A stretch of DNA of 64,000 nt from Bathymodiolus brooksi (taxonomy: Eukaryota; Mollusca; Bivalvia; Mytilida; Modiolidae): assembly GCA_963680875.1 (NCBI GenBank), contig OY804578.1, forward strand, positions 3,782,001 through 3,846,000, given 5' to 3'. The notes beneath the pieces were generated by a model that saw only the letters and a program-made list of their open reading frames with translations, was not told the origin of the DNA and ran no database searches. Positions 36,900 through 49,400 of this stretch are shown here, piece by piece (position 1 is the first letter of the stretch; each line of letters starts with the position of its first letter). Made by a program: the position numbers and the translations under genes.

Positions 36900-37868
36900 C
36901 AGGCCTCTACATTAACATGTAACTTGTCCCTTCGGACAACTAACTAAAAAAAGTACTTGTCTGACTCAATCTTTTAGTTGTCCAAAAAAATAATAATAAA
37001 AATGATAAAAACCAGAGAATAATTATCAGCAATTTGTGTAAAATGTTTTGGTTATTGTCTCACAAACATTATCTCGTCCTGTCATTATTAATACTAACAG
37101 ACATTATGATTACGACATCTTTAACCGACAAATTAACATACACCTAGACATAAAGTCATTGGTATCAAACGATGTCATCATGGTATGAGTGTCTAATAAT
37201 CAATATTTAAGTTTGGTTCTCGAATAGCAGGTCCATCTAAGCGTTAATTGTATAATGTGGATTGAATCCAGGATGCTTTGAATGTCGTTGTTCACCATCT
37301 ATGGAAATTGAATGCAGATTTTGTATCAAAATTAGCTATTGAATGTCCCTCAATGGAAATTAACATCAGACGCCTTAACATTTCTGGTTGAATTGAGCTC
37401 TGCCGCTTGTTGTAAATCGGTACTTTCTAAGATCAGGGGATATCATTTATCCATGCCGATGTGCATGGTAATTACGTTTCCAGGGAATTATTGTATAGGG
37501 AAAGGAAACACTATAAACAAATCTATATTTCATCATTATTACTTAATGCCAGTTGTCGCTTAATCAAATCGCTGAAAAGATACGGATCAAGTATATGTTC
37601 GAAATATCTCTTGGTTCATCATTGTAATTGGCGATGGTGTACTTCAATAGAAACCGATATATTTACACACATTAAAATAATTATTTACGAAGATTAAGTC
37701 TGTAAAAATGACAAAGCAACACATTTTTATTATAGAAAATAACATTCAAAAGGTAGGACAGTCATTTTTTCATTTGTTCCATCGGACAACCGTGATACTA
37801 GATCTACTTGTCCGACGTCAGTTTTCACTGGTACAGGACATTCGGACAAACGTTAATGTCGAGGCCTG
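36900..37868 (+). mobile_element. TIR element A (about 0.97 kb)
   Basis: The ends are inverted: 'caggcctctacattaac' at 36900 and 'gttaatgtcgaggcctg' ending at 37868. Each side has subterminal cggacaa/ttgtccg motifs over about 100 bp. The interior carries no transposase. Element B at 39026-40211 has the same two ends in the opposite order, so the two copies are inverted to each other. Confidence 0.7.
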
Positions 37869-38377
37869 GACTGTTTATTTTGGTGCTTGTGCTAAAATGG
37901 CTAAATAAGATAAAATTAGCAACCCTCTATACAATAGAACCATCAACCTAAAGCTAAACCTAATTCATTTAATATGTATCAATAATTATTTAAAAAACAA
38001 ATTTATATGAATTTGATTTTTTTTAAATAAAACATGTTCTGATGTTTAAATACATGGCCTTTTCCATATTCGCTCACATATCATCACAAGACCCCAATAT
38101 CAGCCCAAGACGCAGAAGGAAAAGGTCATGCATTAATCTTTTTATCATATACTTCCGACAATTTGTTAAGTATATGATAAGATACAATATTATACTTTAC
38201 GTTTTTATTTTCCCTATTTGTCTTTGTTAGCACAGCCGGTCAATATTAGTATATTGACCGGGCCCCGATCAATATAATGTTTTCTTTTGGATTTTGTCCG
38301 AACTAGTTTTTTGTCTTAGATATACAATAACAAAACATGTCGTCTGATAGATTTGCATGTATTGAGTATAATATAAC

Positions 38378-38489
38378 AAATAGTTCATGGCACTTTGGGA
38401 CAAATGGCAGTTTATGGACCATATAATATTTTGTGGGTGACATCCCGGTCCATAAACTGCCATATGGCCCTTAGTGCCATGAACTATTT
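38378..38489. mobile_element. Foldback hairpin element (about 112 bp)
   Basis: The arms 'aaatagttcatggcact' and 'agtgccatgaactattt' are perfect. Inner arms 'tggcagtttatggacc' and 'ggtccataaactgcca' also pair, leaving a loop of about 30 bp. MITE-like. Confidence 0.7.
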
Positions 38490-38820
38490 GATAATTATTA
38501 CATGACTGTAATTTAGCTTGCATATGATTGGCTCAAAACTGATAAAGAGGTTTTGAGTACTTGTGATATCAATCCATCGGCTAAAAATAGACAATGACAG
38601 GTGTCCGGAAAGTGATATCATCCTCGCAAGGCATAAAAATAGATGGGGAAAAATCAGACTTCTGCTATCCTATCAAATTCGTTCTTCCGTTGTTCAATAA
38701 CCAATGAGATTGCACTTAACATTTGTTTTTCGGCTGAATCATAAACAAACGCTCAAAATGATGATGAAGTTGTTATTAAATAACAATAAAACATTTTCAT
38801 AAAATAAAACAATCATTGAT

Positions 38821-38939
38821 TTTGGAATAGGTTGCTATCGGGTTTATCAACCTTTAAAACTGTATATTCATCTGGCCTGTGGCTTGGTGAATATTACATT
38901 TTTTCAGGTTGATAAATCCAGATAGCAACCTATTCCAAA
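38821..38939. mobile_element. Foldback hairpin element (about 119 bp)
   Basis: The arms 'tttggaataggttgctat' and 'atagcaacctattccaaa' are perfect. They are followed by 'gggtttatcaacct' and 'aggttgataaatcc', which also pair. The loop is about 50 bp. Confidence 0.7.
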
Positions 38940-39025
38940 GTAAATAATTGTATATCACACCAAATAATGTGTATAATTCAATAGTATCACTTAAAAGTGA
39001 TAGCTGCTTGATTTTCATCACAGCT

Positions 39026-40211
39026 CAGGCCTCGACATTAACGTTTGTCCGATACCATTGAAAACTGACGTCGGACAAGTAGATCTTGTATTACGGTTGT
39101 CCGACGGGACAAGTGAAAAAATCAGATTCCCAAACGTGCCAGTACGACGGACAAATCTATTTCCACTGGTATAAAATACTGGGTTTGTTGTATAAAAGAG
39201 TCCTGTTTAATCTCCAATTTGTCCATAATTTATTTTGATTAAAACTAAAGTGAAATGCCAGTTCAAAGCTCTTTTATTGATATCATTTCTCATTCTTTGA
39301 TGAAGTTCAAGGACATTGACAAACTTAAAGTCGCAATCTCAGAAACGCTTTAATGAACGGAAATATCAATATTTGAAATATAAAAACAAGAATCACTCCG
39401 GAACAAACACGTAAAAATTATCGAATATCAATTTGTCGCCAAATTTAAACTTGTCTTTTGTGCAAAATACGATAGAGGACTTGATTTAGGCTTTTGGGAA
39501 ATGTTGAAACCTTTGAAATGGACAAATATTACAAATTTTTTTCTGATCTGGTTGAAAAGATCCATTAGAATTTTTATTTCTATGTGAAATTAAATAAAAT
39601 ATTTTGCTTTATTTATATCACAGGCACTTGTTTCTGGTAAAAAATATATATCTAGATACTGGTATATATAGTATCTAGGTATATTTTTTTACCAGAAACA
39701 AGGATTTATATAACACAAATATGAGTTATTACAATTTGTGTGGTATTGGATCACAACACAGTAATATTTTAAAAGGAAAGGGAGGGGGTACATATAAAAA
39801 TCACTGGTATGCAAGACTCCAATCAAGGAAGACAGTAATAAAAATGTGACATTAAATATATGTCCTTAAGGTAGTTATGAATAAACAAAATCCAGAACAA
39901 ATCAGTTCAGGCAACTTTAACTATTTACTAAATTTGGGCAGGATGACGTCAGAGGGGTCGCGAAACAATGTTTCGTTTAATCGCAATGGACTTCTCCCAG
40001 AAGTCTCCCCACTTCTTCCTGTGAGCTCTCTGAAAGAGAAGTCACTTCTCCCTCTAATTTGAAAGTAGTGGGAACCCTTGATAATTATTCTCTAGTTTTT
40101 TTTTATTTTTATTAATTTTTTCGGACAACTAAAAGATTAAGTCGGACAAGTACTTTTTTTAGTTAGTTGTCCGAAGGGACAAGTTGAAAAATATGTTAAT
40201 GTAGAGGCCTG
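39026..40211 (-). mobile_element. TIR element B (about 1.19 kb), inverted relative to element A
   Basis: Ends 'caggcctcgacattaacg' at 39026 and 'gttaatgtagaggcctg' at 40211. Subterminal 'ctgacgtcggacaagtagat' (39066) is the reverse complement of 37800-37820 in element A, and 'gtccgaagggacaag' (40170) pairs with 36930. The interior holds a hairpin at 39627-39702 (arms 'cttgtttctggtaaaaaa' and 'ccagaaacaag'). Confidence 0.7.
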
Positions 40212-40224
40212 TCAGCTGAGGCAC

Positions 40225-40512
40225 TAATTGATTGATTTGATTTGATTTTTGGTGTTTTAACGCCACTTTCAGCAATATTTCAGCTATATCATGGCGACCA
40301 GTTTTAGTGGCGGAAGATGCCGCAGTACCCGGAGAGAACCACCGACCGTGGACAAGCAACTGGTAAACTTTATCACTTGCAGTTGCGAGTCAAGTGCACC
40401 CATTTTTGTAATTTACAAAGCCGGGTGCAAATCCACGCCATATTGGTGATAGGCTTGTACGAGTTGTTAGGTAATACAACTACCTAACTCATTGAGCCAC
40501 CCGGGCCCTGGC
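40225..40512 (-). mobile_element. SINE-like element of a second family, minus strand
   Basis: Read on the minus strand it begins 'gggcccgggtggctcaatga' (A-box-like) and continues 'gttaggtagttgtattacc'. A B-box-like 'gtggatttgcacccgg' follows, then 'gataaagtttaccagttgct' and 'ggtggttctctccggg'. It ends with the shared tail 'gctgaaatattgctgaaagt' 'ggcgttaaaacacc'. It sits directly beside TIR element B. Confidence 0.65.
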
Positions 40513-41178
40513 ACTAATTGAGGCTGAATATAACTTTTAAATAAATTAAAAGTTCACATTCTTCTAAATTTAAAAGTTAATTTCTGCTTATGAAATCAAG
40601 ATCATTTTTATATTGTCTAGGTTCACAGTGCCCATTGAAATCTCCTTAGTTACCAGAAGTAAATATCCTTAGGAACCTCAAAGATCTGATATCCCTATAA
40701 ATGTGTTAAACCACTAATATCCCAATCAGAACATAGGACATATACCAAAAGTAGTCTCTTTTAAAGAAAAAAGTTCCTTTCACTTTGTTGTATTTTGAAA
40801 AATATTAAATGTAATGGCATAAATAAAATTGGTAAATGAAGGTCAATATATAAGGATTATTTTGAGACCAAATTTGTTTGGATTTAGTTGTATTTATGGA
40901 GGTCTTGATGCATGACCTATAAATACTGAATTTCTGGGAATTATGTTACTATTTTTAGAGTAGGGGATGTCCCATAGCATGGCAATTCACTGCAAGATTT
41001 TAAACATCCCATGATATTTTGACAGAACATAGAGGAATCATGCACGTTTCAGAAAACATATGGTGTTGGAAAGGTTAAACTTCAAACAAAATGGCCAGGT
41101 ACTCAAAACAACATAAATTTAGTAGAAAATCTTAAATAAATGAATTAGTGATTTTACATTTAAATAATTTGATCTTAC
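40513..41178. other. CBS intron sequence after exon 41179
   Basis: AT-rich and unique as far as I can see. This is the only CBS donor in the window without a minisatellite within the next few hundred bases. Confidence 0.5.
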
Positions 41179-41259
41179 CATTTGTCAGTAGGTGCCACTT
41201 GTTTTTCTATCTGTAAGAAATCTCTCTGACTCATCCAGTCATCACTTAAAAATTTAGTC
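41179..41259 (-). CDS. CBS: CBS exon (end of catalytic domain, linker)
   Basis: The acceptor TTTTCAG precedes 41259 and the donor GTAAGA follows 41179. The initial G completes AT|G (Met) from exon 43210-43321. It then encodes TKFLSDDWMSQRDFLQ, IEKQVAPTDK, and TG of Trp. Human CBS has TKFLSDRWMLQKGFL then a divergent linker before WWW. This is the end of the PLP-dependent fold-type-II core and the start of the linker to the regulatory module. Confidence 0.94.
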
Positions 41260-41514
41260 CTGAAAATATACACAATCTATATTTACTTCATAAGATTTAA
41301 TATTCTAAATATGATACTATGGTGTATTTTGTTATCTATATATCATTTTTGATAATGGTAGAACTTATTTGTTAAAATACATGTGACTTCTGACAGTGAT
41401 GAAATATGTTTCTGACAGTGAAGCAATTTATATGGAACCTACATATAATCATTGACAGTGTTGTAATATACTTGTTATCTATATAATATCTGATAATGAT
41501 AGAACTTTTTGGTA

Positions 41515-43252
41515 TCACATGTAATTTCTGACAGAATCTGGTAATACGACACATTTCTGTCAATGTTTAATATATTTTGTGACTACATACAATTTCTGAA
41601 GGGGTTATTGTGGTCGTGATCGCATGGTAGTTGGATTTACAACTACCAATGTAATCAGTGACTATCACCACTAACGTTGTGAGTTTGAAACTCACTCTTA
41701 GCAAGGTGTACTCGATACAAAATCATGTGATAAAGTTTGTTAATGACTTGCGGCCGGTCTGTGTTTTTTCCGGGGACCCCCGTTTTCTTCCACCAATAAA
41801 ACTGAAATATTGTTGAAGGTGGCATTAAACTCCATAACCCTAACCCTATAATTTCGGACAGAATCTGGTGATACAACCCATTTCTGTACTTACATGTAAT
41901 TTCTGATAGAATCGGGTAATACAACCACACATTTCTGTACTTACATGTAATTTCTGACAGAATCAGGTAATACAACCACACATTTCTGTACTTACATGTA
42001 ATTTCTGACAGAATCAGGTAATACAACCACACATTTCTGTACTTACATGTAATTTCTGACAGAATCAGGTAATACAACCACACATTTCTGTACTTACATG
42101 TAATTTCTGACAGAATCAGGTAATACAACCACACATTTCTGTACGTACATGTAATTTCTGACAGAATCAGGTAATACAACCACACATTTCTGTACTTACA
42201 TGTAATTTCTGACAGAATCGGGTAATAAAACCACACATTTCTGTACTTACATGTAATTTCTGATAGAATCAGGTAATACAACCACATATTTCTGTACTTA
42301 CATGTAATTTCTGACAGAATCAGGTAATACAACCACACATTTCTGTACTTACATGTAATTTCTGACAGAATCAGGTAATACAACCACACATTTCTGTACT
42401 TACATGTAATTTCTGACAGAATCAGGTAATACAACCACACATTTCTGTACTTACATGTAATTTCTGACAGAATCAGGTAATAAAACCACACATTTCTGTA
42501 CTTACATGTAATTTCTGACAGAATCAGGTAATACAACCACACATTTCTGTACATACATGTAATTTCTGACAGAATCAGGTAATACAACCAAACATTTCTA
42601 TACTTACATGTAATTTCTGACAGAATCGGGTAATAAAACCACACATTTCTGTAAGTTCTGACAGAATCAGATAATACAACTACACATTTCTGTACTTACA
42701 TGTAATTTCTGATAGAATCGGGTAATACAACCACACATTTCTGTACTTACATGTAATTTCTGAAAGAATCAGGTAATAAAACCACACATTTCTGTACTTA
42801 CATGTAATTTTTGACAGAATCGGGTAATACAACCACACATTTCTGTACTTACATGTAATTTCTGACAGAATCAGGTAATACAACCACACATTTCTGTACT
42901 TACATGTAATTTCTGACAGAATCAGGTAATACAACCACACATTTCTGTACTTACATGTAATTTCTGACAGAATCAGGTAATACAACCACACATTTCTGTA
43001 CTTACATGTAATTTCTGACAGAATCAGGTAATACAACCACACATTTCTGTACTTACATGTAATTTCTGACAGAATCAGGTAATACAACCACACATTTCTG
43101 TACTTACATGTAATTTCTGACAGAATCAGGTAATACAACCACACATTTCTGTACATACATGTAATTTCTGATAGAATCAGGTAATACAACCACACATTTC
43201 TGTACTTACATGTAATTTCTGACAGAATCAGGTAATACAACCACACATTTCT
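41515..43252 (-). repeat. 51-bp CBS exon/splice-donor minisatellite, about 27 good copies plus decayed ones
   Basis: On the minus strand each unit is 45 nt of coding sequence from the 3' end of exon 43210-43321 (from ACAGAAATG, encoding [14 protein letters not shown]) plus the consensus donor GTAAGT. Units are very regular from 43252 down to about 41880, with one deleted unit near 42650. Then come a diverged unit (41847-41890), a SINE insertion (41596-41845) inside a unit, and a further diverged unit (41515-41565). Sequence down to 41375 has only faint traces (ttctgacagtg). Copies thus decay with distance from the exon. In frame, every donor reads ATG TAA, so only the first donor gives full-length protein. 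Confidence 0.95.
41596..41845 (+). mobile_element. SINE-like element inserted in the 51-bp array
   Basis: Same family as 36612-36862: 'tggtcgtgatcgcatggtag', 'gttgtgagtttgaaactc', 'aaagtttgttaatgacttgc', 'ccaccaataaaactgaaata' and the tail 'ggcattaaactccataaccc'. Array sequence 'acaatttctga' stops at its left edge and 'ataatttcggacagaatc' resumes at its right. It therefore inserted after the array had formed. Confidence 0.7.
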
Positions 43253-43321
43253 GTCCTTCTTTCAAACCAAAATCTCTAATAGCTTTTAATGCACAGTACA
43301 TTGAGGCTCCTGAACTACCAC
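43210..43321 (-). CDS. CBS: CBS exon (PLP-binding core); 3' end is the source of the 51-bp array
   Basis: The acceptor TTTAACAG precedes 43321 and the first donor GTAAGT follows 43210. The initial GT completes a Gly codon (G|GT) from the upstream exon ending in TGTG. It encodes [37 protein letters not shown] and AT of Met. Human CBS has GGSAGSTVAVAVKAA and [22 protein letters not shown] is the conserved glycine loop (GGSAG in human). The Ser of PDSVRNY aligns, by recall, with human Ser349, which contacts the cofactor pyridine nitrogen. Length is 112 nt with phases that fit both neighbours. Confidence 0.96.
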
Positions 43322-43454
43322 CTGTTAAATACAAATATATCAAAACTTCAACAGGGGTTTCATTTTTGGCACATCAGAAAATTTCTGTCATTTCATGTCA
43401 ACAAGTCAGACAATATAAATAATTTGTCAAACATTTGACTGTTATTGAATTTGT
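43322..43454. other. CBS intron, acceptor-proximal piece
   Basis: Short unique sequence between the exon acceptor and the 44/48-bp array. Confidence 0.5.
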
Positions 43455-46400
43455 TCATACTCACTCTGTGGTAGCTTCCTAGAATCATTACTTTATATGT
43501 TATTGTTCTCTGTGGTAGCTTCCTAGAACAGCTCATTACTTTATATGTTATTGTTCTCTGTGGTAGCTTCCTAGAACAGCTCATTACTTTATATGCTATT
43601 GTTCTCTGTGGTAGCTTCCAAGAACAGCTCATTACTTTATATGTTATTGTTCTCTGTGGTAGCTTCATAGAACAGCTCATTACTGTATATGTTATTGTTC
43701 TCTGTGGTAGCTTCCTAGAACAGCTCATTACTTTATATGTTATTGTTCTCTGTGGTAGCTTCCTAGAATCATTACTTTATATGTTATTGTTCTCTGTGGT
43801 AGCTTCCTAGAATCATTACTTTATATGTTATTGTTCTCTGTGGTAGCTTCCTAGAACAGCTCATTACTTTATATGTTATTGTTCTCTGTGGTAGCTTCCT
43901 AGAACAGCTCATTACTTTATATGTTATTGTTCTCTGTGGTAGCTTCCTAGAACAGCTCATTACTTTATATGTTATTGTTTTCTGTGGTAGCTTCCTAGAA
44001 CAGCTCATTACTTTATATGTTATTGTTCTCTGTGGTAGCTTCCTAGAATCATTACTTTATATGTTATTGTTCTCTGTGGTAGCTTCCTAGAATCATTACT
44101 TTATATGTTATTGTTCTCTGTGGTAGCTTCCTAGAATCATTACTTTATATGTTATTGTTCTCTGTGGTAGCTTCCTAGAACAGCTCATTACTGTATATGT
44201 TATTGTTCTCTGTGGTAGCTTCCTAGAACAGCTCATTACTTTATATGTTATTGTTCTCTGTGGTAGCTTCCTAGAACAGCTCATTACTTTATATGTTATT
44301 GTTCTCTGTGGTAGCTTCCTAGAATCATTACTTTATATGTTATTGTTCTCTGTGGTAGCTTCATAGAACAGCTCATTACTTTATATGTTATTGTTCTCTG
44401 TGGTAGCTTCCTAGAATCATTACTTTATATGTTATTGTTCTCTGTGGTAGCTTCCTAGAATCATTACTTTATATGTTATTGTTCTCTGTGGTAGCTTCCT
44501 AGAATCATTACTTTATATGTTATTGTTCTCTGTGGTAGCTTCCTAGAATCATTACTTTATATGTTATTGTTCTCTGTGGTAGCTTCCTAGAATCATTACT
44601 TTATATGTTATTGTTCTCTGTGGTAGCTTCCTAGAATCATTACTTTATATGTTATTGTTCTCTGTGGTAGCTTCCTAGAATCATTACTTTATATGTTATT
44701 GTTCTCTGTGGTAGCTTCCTAGAATCATTACTTTATATGTTATTGTTCTCTGTGGTAGCTTCCTAGAATCATTACTTTATATGCTATTGTTCTCTGTGGT
44801 AGCTTCCTAGAATCATTACTTTATATGTTATTGTTCTCTGTGGTAGCTTCCTAGAACAGCTCATTACTGTATATGTTATTGTTCTCTGTGGTAGCTTCCT
44901 AGAACAGCTCATTACTTTATATGTTATTGTTCTCTGTGGTAGCTTCCTAGAACAGCTCATTACTTTATATGTTATTGTTCTCTGTGGTAGCTTCCTAGAA
45001 CAGCTCATTACTTTATATGTTATTGTTCTCTGTGGTAGCTTCCTAGAACAGCTCATTACTTTATATGTTATTGTTTTCTGTGGTAGCTTCCTAGAACAGC
45101 TCATTACTTTATATGTTATTGTTCTCTGTGGTAGCTTCCTAGAATCATTACTTTATATGTTATTGTTCTCTGTGGTAGCTTCCTAGAATCATTACTTTAT
45201 ATGTTATTGTTATCTGTGGTAGCTTCCTAGAATCATTACTTTATATGTTATTGTTCTCTGTGGTAGCTTCCTAGAATCATTACTTTATATGTTATTGTTC
45301 TCTGTGGTAGCTTCCTAGAATCATTAATTTATATGTTATTGTTCTCTGTGGTAGCTTCCTAGAACAGCTCATTACTTTATATGTTATTGTTCTCTGTGGT
45401 AGCTTCCTAGAATCATTACTTTATATGTTATTGTTCTCTGTGGTAGCTTCCTAGAATCATTACTTTATATGTTATTGTTCTCTGTGGTAGCTTCCTAGAA
45501 CAGCTCATTACTTTATATGTTATTGTTCTCTGTGGTAGCTTCCTAGAACAGCTCATTACTGTATATGTTATTGTTCTCTGTGGTAGCTTCCTAGAACAGC
45601 TCATTACTTTATATGTTATTGTTCTCTGTGGTAGCTTCCTAGAACAGCTCATTACTTTATATGTTATTGTTCTCTGTGGTAGCTTCCTAGAATCATTACT
45701 TTATATGTTATTGTTCTCTGTGGTAGCTTCATAGAACAGCTCATTACTTTATATGTTATTGTTCTCTGTGGTAGCTTCCTAGAATCATTACTTTATATGT
45801 TATTGTTCTCTGTGGTAGCTTCCTAGAATCATTAATTTATATGTTATTGTTCTCTGTGGTAGCTTCCTAGAATCATTACTTTATATGTTATTGTTCTCTG
45901 TGGTAGCTTCCTAGAATCATTACTTTATATGTTATTGTTCTCTGTGGTAGCTTCCTAGAACAGCTCATTACTTTATATGTTATTGTTCTCTGTGGTAGCT
46001 TCCTAGAATCATTACTTTATATGTTATTGTTCTCTGTGGTAGCTTCCTAGAATCATTACTTTATATGTTATTGTTCTCTGTGGTAGCTTCCTTGAACAGC
46101 TCATTACTTTATATGTTATTGTTCTCTGTGGTAGTTTCTAGAATTATTACTTTATATGTTATTGTTCTCTGTGGTAGCTTCCTAGAACAGCTCATTACTT
46201 TATATGCTATTGTTCTCTGTGGTAGCTTCCTAGAACAGCTCATTACTTTATATGCTATTGTTCTCTGTGGTAGCTTCCTAGAATCATTACTTTATATATT
46301 ATTGTTCTCTGTGGTAGCTTCCTAGAACAGCTCATTACTTTATATGTTATTGTTCTCTGTGGTAGCTTCCTAGAACAGCTCATTACTTTATATGTTATTG

Positions 46401-49400
46401 TTCTCTGTGGTAGCTTCCTAGAACAGCTCATTACTTTATATGTTATTGTTGTCTGTGGTAGCTTCCTAGAATCATTACTTTATATGTTATTGTTCTCTGT
46501 GGTAGCTTCCTAGAATCATTACTTTATATGTTATTGTTCTCTGTGGTAGCTTCCCAGAACAGCTCATTACTTTATATGCTATTGTTCTCTGTGGTAGCTT
46601 CCAAGAACAGCTCATTACTTTATATGTTATTGTTCTCTGTGGTAGCTTCCTAGAACAGCTCATTACTTTATATGTTATTGTTCTCTGTGGTAGCTTCCTA
46701 GAATCATTACTTTATATGTTATTGTTCTCTGTGGTAGCTTTCTAGAACAGCTCATTACTTTATATGTTATTGTTCTCTGTGGTAGCTTCCTAGAACAGCT
46801 CATTACTTTATATGTTATTGTTCTCTGTGGTAGCTTCCTAGAACAGCTCATTACTTTATATGCTATTGTTTTCTGTGGTAGCTTCCTAAAATCATTACTT
46901 TATATGTTATTGTTCTCTGTGGTAGCTTCTTAGAACAGCTCATTACTTTATATGTTATTGTTCTCTGTGGTAGCTTCCTAGAACAGCTCATTACTTTATA
47001 TGTTATTGTTCTCTGTGGTAGCTTCTTAGAACAGCTCATTACTTTATATGCTATTGTTCTATGTGGTAGCTTCCTGGAACAGCTCATTACTTTATATGTT
47101 ATTGTTCTCTGTGGTAGTTTCCTAGAACAGCTCATTACTTTATATGTTATTGTTCTCTGTGGTAGCTTCCTAGAACAGCTGATTACTGTATATGTTATTG
47201 TTCTCTGTGGTAGCTTCCTAGAACAGCTCATTACTTTATATGTTATTGTTCTCTGTGGTAGCTTCCTAGAACAGCTCATTACTTTATATGTAATTGGTCT
47301 CTGTGGTAGCTTCCTAGAACAGCTCACTACTTTATATGTTATTGTTCTCTGTGGTAGCTTCCTAGAACAGCTCATTACTTTATATGCTATTGTTCTCTGT
47401 GGTAGCTTCCTAGAACAGCTCATTACTTTATATGTTATTGTTCTCTGTGGTAGCTTCCTAGAACAGCTCATTACTTTATATGTTATTGTTCTCTGTGGTA
47501 GCTTCCTAGAACAGCTCATTACTTTATATGTTATTGTTCTCTGTGGTAGCTTCCTAGAACAGCTCTTTACTTTATATGTTATTGTTCTCTGTGGTAGCTT
47601 CCTAGAACAGCTCATTACTTTATATGTTATTGTTCTCTGTGGTAGCTTCCTAGAACAGCTCATTACTTTATATGTTATTGTTCTCTGTGGTAGCTTCCTA
47701 GAATCATTACTTTATATGTTATTGTTCTCTGTGGTAGCTTTCTAGAACAGCTCATTACTTTATATATTATTGTTCTCTGTGGTAGCTTCCCAGAATCATT
47801 ACTTTATATGTTATTGTTCTCTGTGGTAGCTTCCTAGAATCATTACTTTATATGTTATTGTTCTCTGTGGTAGCTTCCTAGAATCATTACCTTATATGTT
47901 ATTGTTCTCTGTGGTAGCTTCCTAGAACAGCTCATTACTTTATATGTTATTGTTCTCAGTGGTAGCTTCCTAGAACAGCTCATTACTTTATATGTTATTG
48001 TTCTCTGTGGTAGCTTCCTAGAATCATTACTTTATACGTTATTGTTCTCTGTGGTAGCTTCTTAGAATCATTACTTTATACGTTATTGTTCTCTGTGGTA
48101 GCTTCATAGAACAGCTCATTACTTTATATATTATTGTTCTCTGTGGTAGCTTCCTAGAATCATTACTGTATATGTTATTGTTCTCTGTGGTAGCTTCCTA
48201 GAATCATTACTTTATATGTTATTGTTCTCTGTGGTAGCTTCCTAGAACAGCTCATTACTTTATATGTTATTGTTCTCTGTGGTAGCTTCTTAGAATCATT
48301 ACTTTATATGTTATTGTTCTCTGTGGTAGCTTCCTAGAATCATTACTTTATATGTTATTGTTCTCTGTGGTGGCTTCCTAGAACAGCTCATTACTTTATA
48401 TGTTATTGTTCTCTGTGGTAGCTTCCTAGAATCATTACTTTATATGTTATTGTTCTCTGTGGTAGCTTCCTAGAATCATTACTTTATATGTTATTGTTCT
48501 CTGTGGTAGCTTCCTAGAATCATTACTTTATATGTTATTGTTCTCTGTGGTAGCTTCCTAGAATCATTACTTTATATGTTATTGTTCTCTGTGGTAGCTT
48601 CCTAGAACAGCTCATTACTTTATATGTTATTGTTCTCTGTGGTAGCTTCCTAGAATCATTACTTTATATGTTATTGTTCTCTGTGGTAGCTTCCTAGAAT
48701 CATTACTTTATATGTTATTGTTCTCTGTGGTAGCTTCCTAGAATCATTACTTTATACGTTATTGTTCTCTGTGGTAGCTTCCTAGAACAGCTCATTACTT
48801 TATATGTTATTGTTCTCTGTGGTAGCTTCCTAGAATCATTACTTTATACGTTATTGTTCTCTGTGGTAGCTTCTTAGAATCATTACTTTATACGTTATTG
48901 TTCTCTGTGGTAGCTTCATAGAACAGCTCATTACTTTATATATTATTGTTCTCTGTGGTAGCTTCCTAGAATCATTACTTTATATGTTATTGTTCTCTGT
49001 GGTAGCTTCCTAGAATCATTACTTTATATGTTATTGTTCTCTGTGGTAGCTTCCTAGAACAGCTCATTACTTTATATGTTATTGTTCTCTGTGGTAGCTT
49101 CTTAGAATCATTACTTTATATGTTATTGTTCTCTGTGGTAGCTTCCTAGAATCATTACTTTATATGTTATTGTTCTCTGTGGTGGCTTCCTAGAACAGCT
49201 CATTACTTTATATGTTATTGTTCTCTGTGGTAGCTTCCTAGAATCATTACTTTATATGTTATTGTTCTCTGTGGTAGCTTCCTAGAATCATTACTTTATA
49301 TGTTATTGTTCTCTGTGGTAGCTTCCTAGAATCATTACTTTATATGTTATTGTTCTCTGTGGTAGCTTCCTAGAACAGCTCATTACTTTATATGTTATTG

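Noticed and set aside
37339..37908. Several short plus-strand frames in TIR element A
   Set aside because: Overlapping 66-78-codon frames without shared motifs or transposase signatures, consistent with chance.
41655..43246. Minus-strand frames of 329 and 188 codons (repeated [17 protein letters not shown])
   Set aside because: This is the wrong frame of the 51-bp array. The meaningful frame is the CBS one ([14 protein letters not shown]), which stops at every donor.
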